This document shows, in pieces, positions 1 through 5,486 of a DNA stretch of 10,108 bases (its first letter is position 1; each line of letters opens with the position of its first letter). The DNA is taken from the NCBI GenBank assembly GCA_017631745.1, contig JAGBSR010000121.1, forward strand, positions 1-10,108, read 5' to 3'. Made by a program: the position numbers and the translations under genes. Below the pieces are notes generated by a model. The model had not been told where the DNA came from. It ran no database searches and worked only from the letters and a program-made list of their open reading frames with translations. The stretch is from Clostridia bacterium (lineage in GTDB: Bacteria > Bacillota > Clostridia > Oscillospirales > Acutalibacteraceae).

Positions 1-1
1 G

Positions 2-229
2 GCTCAGACCTTACCACTTCCTGATATGTACGGCAAGAATCTTATCTTTAAAACAGGCGGTGTAGATGGATGTGACTGTGACGAAATCCTCTCACTTATT
101 GCTGAGGGCAAGATTGACACTACACCTCTCATAACCCACAGATTCAAGCTTCGTGACATCGAAAAGGCTTATGTGAGTTTCGAGAATAAGGTCGACGGTG
201 TTATTAAGATTGCGATTGTGAATGAATAA
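2..229 (+). CDS. Zinc-type (MDR) alcohol dehydrogenase, C-terminal fragment cut by window start
   Basis: The reading frame is open from base 2 to the TAA at 227-229 and gives the last 75 residues of a protein that begins outside the window. The ATG at 26 is therefore very probably internal and not the start. The tail, with THRFKLRDIEKAYVSFENK followed by DGVIKIAI, matches the usual end of medium-chain zinc-dependent dehydrogenases: a substrate-side segment (I/V-T-H-x-F), the helix I-E-K-A, and a last strand ending in K-x-x-I. Such enzymes oxidise or reduce alcohols and polyols with NAD(P). The catalytic zinc ligands and the Rossmann fold lie upstream and cannot be inspected, so the substrate (secondary alcohol, sorbitol, threonine or other) is undetermined. 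A terminator follows directly, so this is the last gene of its transcript. Confidence 0.8.
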   Translation, partial: AQTLPLPDMYGKNLIFKTGGVDGCDCDEILSLIAEGKIDTTPLITHRFKLRDIEKAYVSFENKVDGVIKIAIVNE

Positions 230-234
230 ATTTG

Positions 235-263
235 TGCCATCCGTAAGGGTGGCATTTTCTATT
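235..263 (+). terminator. Intrinsic terminator after the alcohol dehydrogenase
   Basis: An 8-bp stem TGCCATCC / GGGTGGCA (235-242 with 247-254, one G-U pair) encloses a GTAA loop and is followed by TTTTCTATTT. It starts 5 nt after the stop codon, as expected for a Rho-independent terminator. Confidence 0.8.
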
Positions 264-278
264 TGAATGTGTTATAAT
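249..278 (+). promoter_or_regulatory. Extended -10 promoter for the 320-1285 oxidoreductase
   Basis: TGTTATAAT at 270-278 is a perfect TATAAT (273-278) with the TGn extension. A weak -35 (GTGGCA, 249-254, 4/6 matches, 18-bp spacer) lies inside the 3' arm of the upstream terminator. The expected transcript start near 285 leaves a leader of about 35 nt to the ATG at 320. Confidence 0.65.
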
Positions 279-319
279 TATCTTTAATAAATAAAAATTT
301 ATTATTTAGGAGAATTGAT

Positions 320-1285
320 ATGAGTAATTTTCGTTTTGGTATTATGGGCGCAGCCAAAATTGCAAACAAGTTTTGTGAAGCAGTAGCACTACTTGATAAC
401 TGTGAAGTATGTGCAATTTCAAGCAAAAGCTATGACAGGGCAAAAGACCTTGCGACTAAGCACGGCGTAAATAAATATTACGACAGTTATATAGAAATGC
501 TTGAAGCTGAAAAACCTGACTGCGTATATATTGCTGTTACAAACAATGACCATTACCGTCTTACAATGATGTGCGTTGAAAGAGGTATTCCCGTATTGTG
601 CGAAAAAGCTATGTTTCAGAATTCAGATGAAGCACGAAAGGTTTTTGAATTGGCTGCAAGAAACAATGTTTTCGTTATGGAGGCTATGTGGAGCCGTTTC
701 TTACCTGCCGTCAACAAGGCAAAAGCGTGGATAGATAAGGGCGAAATCGGCATTCCTGAAATATCACAGTTTTCAATCGGATTTAAGGCTGCCGAAGATA
801 ACAGTAACCGATTTTTTAATCCCTTGCTCGGTGGCGGTGCGGCAAAGGATATTACTGTTTACGCCTACGAAATTACTACGTATCTGATTGAGCAGGAAAT
901 AAAAAATATGAATGTTTCTGCTACATGGAGCGACAGCGGTGTAGATGCTAATAATCATATCAGTATTGAATTTGAGCACACCTTGGCAGATTTGGCAGCA
1001 TCTATTATGACCTCTATTGACGATAAAATGATAATATACGGAAAACACGGAAAGATCGTTATCCCGAATCCCCATCATTCAAGCGAATGCTTTTTATATG
1101 ATATTTCCGGAAATATCAAGGAACATTTTGAAGATAAAGAAACGGTAAATGGCTTCACTTATGAAATCAGCGAGGCTATGAGATGCATTAATTCAGGTGA
1201 AATCGAAAGCCCTGTTGTTCCGTGGGAAGTTACAATAGCATGTTCTGAACTGTTTGACAAAATAGCAGAAACAAAAAAACAATGA
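320..1285 (+). CDS. Gfo/Idh/MocA oxidoreductase, dihydrodiol/D-xylose dehydrogenase type
   Basis: This is a 321-residue cytoplasmic NAD(P)-dependent sugar oxidoreductase, full length for the family. Residues 1-120 form the Rossmann domain: a nucleotide loop G8-x-x-G11-A-A-K-I-A, an N-x-x-H motif ending at H78, and E95-K96, the family's E-K-P position with Ala replacing Pro. The following MEAMWSRFLP (120-129) is typical of the dimeric dihydrodiol dehydrogenase/NADP xylose dehydrogenase branch. The C-terminal alpha/beta domain carries GGG (171-173), D177 and Y181, which align with the catalytic Lys-Asp-Tyr set of that branch. The usual G-A-L-L-D-I-G context is changed to G-A-A-K-D-I-T, so substrate use may differ. 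The start is supported by AGGAGA at 308-313, 6 nt before the ATG. It has its own promoter and appears monocistronic. The substrate is unknown; a free aldose or a glycoside is plausible from the family. Confidence 0.9.
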   Translation: MSNFRFGIMGAAKIANKFCEAVALLDNCEVCAISSKSYDRAKDLATKHGVNKYYDSYIEMLEAEKPDCVYIAVTNNDHYRLTMMCVERGIPVLCEKAMFQNSDEARKVFELAARNNVFVMEAMWSRFLPAVNKAKAWIDKGEIGIPEISQFSIGFKAAEDNSNRFFNPLLGGGAAKDITVYAYEITTYLIEQEIKNMNVSATWSDSGVDANNHISIEFEHTLADLAASIMTSIDDKMIIYGKHGKIVIPNPHHSSECFLYDISGNIKEHFEDKETVNGFTYEISEAMRCINSGEIESPVVPWEVTIACSELFDKIAETKKQ

Positions 1286-1328
1286 GTATCTGAACCCGAA
1301 AAAGCGGTATAATGCTGTGCTGATAGTG

Positions 1329-1337
1329 TGATATAAT
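1329..1337 (+). promoter_or_regulatory. Extended -10 promoter for the DUF5714-ArsC gene
   Basis: TGATATAAT (1329-1337) is a perfect extended -10 without a recognisable -35 at 16-18 bp. Transcription would start near 1344, leaving a leader of about 30 nt to the ATG at 1374. A second TATAAT at 1308-1313 lacks the TG extension. No clear terminator follows the gene ending at 1285, so read-through may also supply this gene. Confidence 0.55.
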
Positions 1338-1373
1338 CAGATTGATAAATAAGAATTTGTAAGGATGATTTAA

Positions 1374-2450
1374 ATGAATGAAGAATGCTTGATTTGCAAA
1401 GCCTCTTTGGAATATCTCGACACTGATGAAATAATGGTGTGTGAACTTTGCCATAAAAAGCAAAACAGTAAAGTCAGATGTGTAAACGGACATTTCGTTT
1501 GTGATGAATGTCACACAAGCGGAATGGACGAAATTATCTCAATATGCTTTAATAGCAAATCTGTGAATCCCGTTGAGATTATGGAAAAAATGATGTGTAT
1601 GCCATCTTGCCATATGCACGGTCCTGAACATCATACTATGGTTGGCTCCGCACTTTTAACTGCTTATAAAAATGCGGGCGGAGATATAGACTTAAAAAAC
1701 GCACTTTATGAAATGCAAAAGAGAGGAAAGCAGGTTCCCGGCGGTGCTTGTGGATTCTGGGGAGCCTGTGGAGCAGGCGTCAGCGCAGGTATGTATGTTG
1801 CTATTGCATTAAAATCAACACCGTTAGCAAAAGAGGCTTGGGGACTTTCCAATCAGATGACAGCAAGAGCTTTGGATGCAATAGGAAAAAACGGCGGCCC
1901 TCGTTGTTGCAAAAGGGATTCTTATCTTGCTATAATTGAAGCAATCAAATTCACAAACGAGAAATTAGGAGTTAAGATGGAACTTAACCAAGTTATCTGT
2001 TCTCGTTCTCATATGAACAATCAGTGCATACAAGAAGACTGTCTGTTTCATAAAAAGGCAAAGAAAAAGGTAGCCTTTATTTGTGTTCATAATTCGTGTC
2101 GCAGTCAGATTGCAGAAGCATTGGGAAAACACTTTGCATCAGATGTATTTGAATCATATTCTGCCGGAACAGAAACAAAACCCAGAATCAATCAGGATGC
2201 AGTCAGAATTATGAAAGAGTTGTATGGGATTGATATGGAACAAACACAGTATTCAAAATTGATTACGGATGTTCCAAATCCTGATGTGGCAATTTCAATG
2301 GGATGTAATGTGAGTTGCCCTTTTATTGGCAGAGCATTTGATGATAATTGGGAGTTGACAGACCCCACGGGAAAAACAGATGATGAATTTAAGAAAACAA
2401 TTAAAAAAATCGAAGAAAAGATTTTAAAACTAAAAGACGAATACAAATAA
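1374..2450 (+). CDS. Fusion: cysteine-rich DUF5714-like region + thioredoxin-type arsenate reductase (ArsC)
   Basis: The 358-residue protein has three parts. Residues 1-50 are a probable metal-binding knuckle: C5xxC8, C23xxC26, C36 and C43xxC46. Residues about 55-225 resemble DUF5714, a family of unknown function, with H-x-x-x-V-G-S-A near 87-93, Gly-rich segments around C126 and C132, a C178-C179-K-R motif, and C209, C218, C223. Residues about 230-358 are a complete low-molecular-weight-phosphatase-fold ArsC: P-loop C237-V-H-N-S-C-R243-S, a distal cysteine pair C311/C315, and D330-P331 for the general-acid aspartate. By family knowledge this domain reduces arsenate to arsenite through a cysteine relay and thioredoxin. 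AAGGA (1361-1365) lies 8 nt before the ATG. No arsR, arsB/acr3 or arsM is adjacent, so a role in arsenic resistance rests on the domain alone. A different phosphatase-like or thiol-redox role is possible. Confidence 0.85.
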   Translation: MNEECLICKASLEYLDTDEIMVCELCHKKQNSKVRCVNGHFVCDECHTSGMDEIISICFNSKSVNPVEIMEKMMCMPSCHMHGPEHHTMVGSALLTAYKNAGGDIDLKNALYEMQKRGKQVPGGACGFWGACGAGVSAGMYVAIALKSTPLAKEAWGLSNQMTARALDAIGKNGGPRCCKRDSYLAIIEAIKFTNEKLGVKMELNQVICSRSHMNNQCIQEDCLFHKKAKKKVAFICVHNSCRSQIAEALGKHFASDVFESYSAGTETKPRINQDAVRIMKELYGIDMEQTQYSKLITDVPNPDVAISMGCNVSCPFIGRAFDDNWELTDPTGKTDDEFKKTIKKIEEKILKLKDEYK

Positions 2451-2477
2451 ATTCCAATTTGTCGCATCTAAAGTTTA

Positions 2478-2507
2478 ACCCCTGACTGTTAAAGTCAGGG
2501 GTGTTTT
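2478..2507 (+). terminator. Strong intrinsic terminator between convergent genes
   Basis: A perfect 9-bp stem ACCCCTGAC / GTCAGGGGT (2478-2486 with 2494-2502) has a 7-nt loop and is followed by GTTTT (2503-2507). It lies 27 nt after the ArsC-fusion stop. On the other strand the hairpin is followed only by TTAAACTTT, so it may stop the convergent operon (ending at 2546) less efficiently. No other terminator for that operon is visible. Confidence 0.8.
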
Positions 2508-2545
2508 CATATCTTATGAGGTTTAGTGATAACCATATATCTGTC

Positions 2546-3727
2546 TTACGACTTCGTGCTGCCCATTACATCATCTGTGTCTGCAAAAAACACTTCTGAA
2601 GTATCCTTCTCTTTTGAAGTACTTACACGCTTCATAAGCTCTTCGTAATAAACCTCATCGTCAAAAGGAAGAGTGATTTCTTTACCCAGGAAGGATGAGA
2701 GATGCATAGCATTTGAAAGAATAAGGCCATTAAGACCCTCTCTTCCGTCGGCAACAAGCTGTCCCTCACCGAGAATTGTCTTTGCCCAGGCATTGAGAAC
2801 TCCGATATGTTGAAGATTTTTGTGGTCAGTTTTTACTCTTATTTTTTTAGCTTTCGGCGAGCCGAAGGCTTTTTTATTAGTCTTTGTAAATTCAGGCTCG
2901 CTCATATTATATTCGAGCATTGTCAGCTTATTGTTTTCAACAACGAATTTTGCTTTGTCCATCTGGATTTCGAAACGATTTGTGCCGTGAGCGTCACCGG
3001 TTGAGGTTACAAACACACCTGTTGCACCATTTTCATATTCAACATAAGCCGTAACATCATCTTCCACCTCTATATCGTGCCATTTGCCGTATTGCAGATG
3101 TGCATGTACCTTAACGGGCATACCGCAAATCCATTGCCACAAATCAAGCTGATGCGGACATTGATTGAGAAGTACTCCGCCTCCTTCACCTGCCCAGGTA
3201 GCACGCCATCCGCCTGAATTATAATAGGCCTGAGGGCGGTACCAGGTAGTAATGAGCCAATTGGTACGTCTGATGCTGCCATATTTACCTGACTGCACAA
3301 GCTCACGAAGCTTTCTGTAAACACAGTTGGTACGCTGATTGAACATCATTCCGAAAACTACTTCCGGGTGTCTGTCGGCTTCTTCATTCATTTCTCTGAC
3401 CTGCTTTGTATAAACGCCTGACGGCTTTTCGAGCATAACATGAATAGAGCGTTTCATGCATTCAATAGCAAGTCCAGGATGGTCATAGTGTGGCACAGCA
3501 ATAATGCAGGCGTCCATAAGTCCACTGTCAAGCATTTCTATATCATCACTGAAGTATGTAACATTCTTGCCGTATTTCTGTTTCTTTGCCCATTCAAGTC
3601 TTTGTGGGTTCGTGTCTGCAATAGCAGTGATTTCGATATGGGGGCATAAGCCTAATTTAATGGATTTTGCATGGCCTGAGCCCATATTTCCTATTCCGAT
3701 AATACCAACTCTTATCTTTTTCATCAT
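2546..3727 (-). CDS. Gfo/Idh/MocA family NAD(P)-dependent oxidoreductase
   Basis: This is a complete 393-residue cytoplasmic oxidoreductase and the last gene of the three-gene operon. Residues 1-125 are the Rossmann domain, with the dinucleotide loop G-I-G-N-M-G (11-16), an acidic end of the second strand (A37-D38), V-P-H-Y-D-H (78-83) and the signature E100-K101-P102, whose lysine is catalytic in the family. The second domain holds GGWRATW (172-178), GGG (182-184) and N188-Q-C-P-H192-Q-L-D. In that last motif His occupies the usual catalytic position, while Asn stands where inositol dehydrogenases have Asp. These enzymes oxidise a sugar hydroxyl to a ketone or run the reverse reaction. The start ATG overlaps the preceding stop (ATGA, 3724-3727), with AGAGG 6 nt upstream (3734-3738). 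A second ATG follows directly and is equally usable. Co-transcription with two TIM-barrel isomerase-like genes suggests action on the same sugar. The exact substrate cannot be read from sequence. Confidence 0.92.
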   Translation of the reverse strand: MMKKIRVGIIGIGNMGSGHAKSIKLGLCPHIEITAIADTNPQRLEWAKKQKYGKNVTYFSDDIEMLDSGLMDACIIAVPHYDHPGLAIECMKRSIHVMLEKPSGVYTKQVREMNEEADRHPEVVFGMMFNQRTNCVYRKLRELVQSGKYGSIRRTNWLITTWYRPQAYYNSGGWRATWAGEGGGVLLNQCPHQLDLWQWICGMPVKVHAHLQYGKWHDIEVEDDVTAYVEYENGATGVFVTSTGDAHGTNRFEIQMDKAKFVVENNKLTMLEYNMSEPEFTKTNKKAFGSPKAKKIRVKTDHKNLQHIGVLNAWAKTILGEGQLVADGREGLNGLILSNAMHLSSFLGKEITLPFDDEVYYEELMKRVSTSKEKDTSEVFFADTDDVMGSTKS

Positions 3728-4470
3728 TCAAAACCTCTTGATTTCAAAAATTCATAGCTTCTTCTGAGACAATCAAAGGGATTTTCCCTGTTGCAGTCAT
3801 CCTGTTCAACGAGCATATACTCTGTGCCGGCTTTTTCTGCAGCATAAAATACTCTGTCAAAATTGATGTTACCCTCTCCGATAACTGCCATTTTTCTGTC
3901 GAATCTATGGTCTTTCAGGTGAATGCAAGGAACTCTTCCCGAAAGCTTTTCAATCCAGTATGCGGGGTCTGCTCCTGCTGTCTGTGCCCAATAAGTATCG
4001 AAGGTAAATCCCATAAATTCAGGTGAAAACTGTTCGGCAAGATACTCAAGAACAATACCGTCTTTGTATCTGCGGAATTCTTTTTCGTGATTATGATACA
4101 TAAAGTATCTGCCCTCTTGTTTTATCGCCTTTGCTACGGGCAGATATTTTGACAGAAACTTCTCCATATCCTTTTCGCTTCCGTCAAAGCCGTACCAGCC
4201 AAGCCCTACATAATTACAGTCAAAAACATAATGGTCACGGGCAACCTTTGAAGGATTCTTTACAAGATCATCTGCAGGAATGTGTGTGATTACACACTTA
4301 AGATCGCACTTTTTAAGCTGTTCCTCCAGCCATTCGGGTTCATATTTACAAGTACCCGAAACCTGAACTGTCTTGTAGCCGATATCTGCTACTCTTTCGA
4401 GGGTTTCAGCAAACTTCTTTTTGGTTTTACAGAAGTCTCTTACTGTATAAAGCTGTGCACCGATTTTCAT
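3724..4470 (-). CDS. TIM-barrel sugar phosphate isomerase/epimerase family protein
   Basis: This 248-residue cytoplasmic protein belongs to the xylose-isomerase-like TIM-barrel superfamily (IolE/hydroxypyruvate isomerase relatives). It opens with MKIGAQLYTVRD, typical of the family. Probable metal or active-site residues are H63 (T-H-I-P), Y125-H-N-H-E129, D158 (F-T-F-D-T-Y-W), H184 and H188 (I-H-L-K-D-H), E199-G-N and E222-Q-D. Members use a divalent metal to isomerise or epimerise keto-sugars, dehydrate inosose, or cleave oxidised glycosides. The frame is open 17 codons further upstream (to 4521), but the start at 4470 is chosen because AAGGAGGG (4478-4485) sits 7 nt before it and because the longer form would overlap the upstream coding region. 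It is the middle gene of the operon: 13 nt after the upstream gene, 4-nt overlap with the oxidoreductase downstream. The substrate is unknown. Confidence 0.9.
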   Translation of the reverse strand: MKIGAQLYTVRDFCKTKKKFAETLERVADIGYKTVQVSGTCKYEPEWLEEQLKKCDLKCVITHIPADDLVKNPSKVARDHYVFDCNYVGLGWYGFDGSEKDMEKFLSKYLPVAKAIKQEGRYFMYHNHEKEFRRYKDGIVLEYLAEQFSPEFMGFTFDTYWAQTAGADPAYWIEKLSGRVPCIHLKDHRFDRKMAVIGEGNINFDRVFYAAEKAGTEYMLVEQDDCNRENPFDCLRRSYEFLKSRGFE

Positions 4471-4477
4471 AAATATA

Positions 4478-4485
4478 CCCTCCTT
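4478..4485 (-). promoter_or_regulatory. Ribosome binding site overlapping the upstream stop codon
   Basis: AAGGAGGG, read on the - strand, shares two bases with the TAA stop (4484-4486) of the preceding gene and lies 7 nt before the ATG at 4470. It decides the start of the 248-residue isomerase and suggests coupled translation. Confidence 0.8.
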
Positions 4486-5320
4486 AAAGTAAATCTCTGA
4501 AGCTGTTACAAGCAACATCAAATGCTGTGTTGCTGTCAGAATACTTATAGCTTATTTGCCTCTTTTCACCTATACGCTCAAGAAACTTAAGTCCCTTGAA
4601 AGCTATCAGGTGAGGTTCAATTGTAAAGTTGGTACCGCCAAGAGAAATGTATTCTTGTACGATTTTCTGTACATTGCCGGCTCCTTTACCTGCAGGTACA
4701 ACAAATCCCGACGGCAGAGCATCTTTTATATGCATATAGTAAACATAATCTTTCAGCATCTCCCAGGCATTTAATGTGTGGGCACCGCACTGAACAAAGT
4801 TAGCCGGGTCAAAAACACCCTTGATGTCGGGGAGTGCTTTATGTATTTCGAGGCATCTTTCAGCTGTATCACCGTAAATACCCTTTTCGTTTTCGTGACA
4901 AAGAACAACATCATACTCCTTTGACACTTCGCAGAATTGTCCGAGACGGTCGATGACCTCGTTTTTATAATCGTCGGGATTCTTTCTTTTAGGTGTATAG
5001 AATGAGAAAAGCCTGATATTGTGGCTGTCGAGAGCTTTTGCAATTTCAAGAGTGTGCTTGAATTTATCGAGATGCTTGCTGAAGTCATCGGTTATGCTGA
5101 TTTTGCCTATAGGGGAACCGACCGACCAGACACAAAGCCCATTTGCATCAAGCTTGTTTTTAACTTCTTTTGCTTTTTGGACTGTTATATCGGAAACGTT
5201 TGTGCCATCAACATTTCTGATTTCCATTCCTTGAAGATTGTTGCGTATGAGAGCCTTTATCTGTGAGTCGATATCAGCACTTGCTTCATCGGAAAAGGCA
5301 TAGACTCTGATGTCACTCAT
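4484..5320 (-). CDS. TIM-barrel sugar phosphate isomerase/epimerase family protein (operon first gene)
   Basis: This is a complete 278-residue xylose-isomerase-like TIM-barrel protein, distinct in sequence from its neighbour. The probable metal-binding set is visible: H142-E143-N144 (L-C-H-E-N-E-K), D171 (G-V-F-D-P-A-N-F), H197 (Y-M-H-I-K-D) and E235 (F-T-I-E-P-H), which is the Glu-Asp-His-Glu pattern of the superfamily. A flexible K-G-A-G segment (212-215) precedes the last strands. The N-terminal stretch with F9-S-D-E-A (9-13) is common in clostridial members. AAAGGAGA (5328-5335) lies 7 nt before the ATG. It is the first gene of an operon with a second isomerase-like enzyme and a Gfo/Idh/MocA oxidoreductase. 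Family members isomerise or epimerise sugars or keto-sugars, and some act as metal-dependent lyases of 3-keto-glycosides. No substrate can be assigned. Confidence 0.9.
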   Translation of the reverse strand: MSDIRVYAFSDEASADIDSQIKALIRNNLQGMEIRNVDGTNVSDITVQKAKEVKNKLDANGLCVWSVGSPIGKISITDDFSKHLDKFKHTLEIAKALDSHNIRLFSFYTPKRKNPDDYKNEVIDRLGQFCEVSKEYDVVLCHENEKGIYGDTAERCLEIHKALPDIKGVFDPANFVQCGAHTLNAWEMLKDYVYYMHIKDALPSGFVVPAGKGAGNVQKIVQEYISLGGTNFTIEPHLIAFKGLKFLERIGEKRQISYKYSDSNTAFDVACNSFRDLL

Positions 5321-5367
5321 AATTATTTCTCCTTTCAGGTTTTCTGCGGTTATTATTGTTTGTCATA

Positions 5368-5396
5368 ATTATACCACCCGTAAAACAAAAAGGCAA
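5368..5396 (-). promoter_or_regulatory. Promoter of the isomerase/isomerase/oxidoreductase operon
   Basis: On the - strand, TTGCCT (5391-5396, 4/6 to consensus) and a perfect TATAAT (5368-5373) are separated by 17 bp, with a TGG extension before the -10. The transcript should start near 5361, leaving a leader of about 40 nt before the ATG at 5320. Confidence 0.8.
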
Positions 5397-5400
5397 CAGT

Positions 5401-5412
5401 TTACTGCAGTGA
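5401..5412. promoter_or_regulatory. Imperfect palindrome just upstream of the operon -35
   Basis: TTACTGCAGTGA contains the perfect 8-bp palindrome ACTGCAGT and one more outer pair. It lies 5 bp upstream of the -35 box, where an activator could bind. It is short, so chance is a real alternative. Confidence 0.25.
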
Positions 5413-5436
5413 TACCAACAAATCGGGGGATACAAC

Positions 5437-5465
5437 AAAAAACACACTCCCGATTTGGGAGTGTG
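5437..5465 (-). terminator. Intrinsic terminator of the GH95-like gene
   Basis: Read on the - strand, a perfect 9-bp stem CACACTCCC / GGGAGTGTG with a 5-nt loop is followed by TTTTTTGTTG (T6 at 5437-5442). It begins 21 nt after the stop codon and insulates the downstream operon promoter, so the GH95-like gene is a single transcription unit. Confidence 0.9.
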
Positions 5466-5486
5466 AAATTTTAAATATGCCACAGA

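Noticed and set aside
26..229. A complete 67-residue gene starting at the ATG at 26
   Set aside because: The frame is open to the window edge, the sequence is the tail of an MDR dehydrogenase, and no ribosome site is seen before the ATG.
1308..1313. TATAAT as the main promoter of the DUF5714-ArsC gene
   Set aside because: It has no TG extension or -35 at the proper distance; the extended -10 at 1329-1337 is better and nearer the start.
4471..4521. N-terminal 17-codon extension of the middle TIM-barrel gene
   Set aside because: It overlaps the upstream coding sequence and includes the strong ribosome site for the 4470 start; the family typically begins with the MKIG segment.
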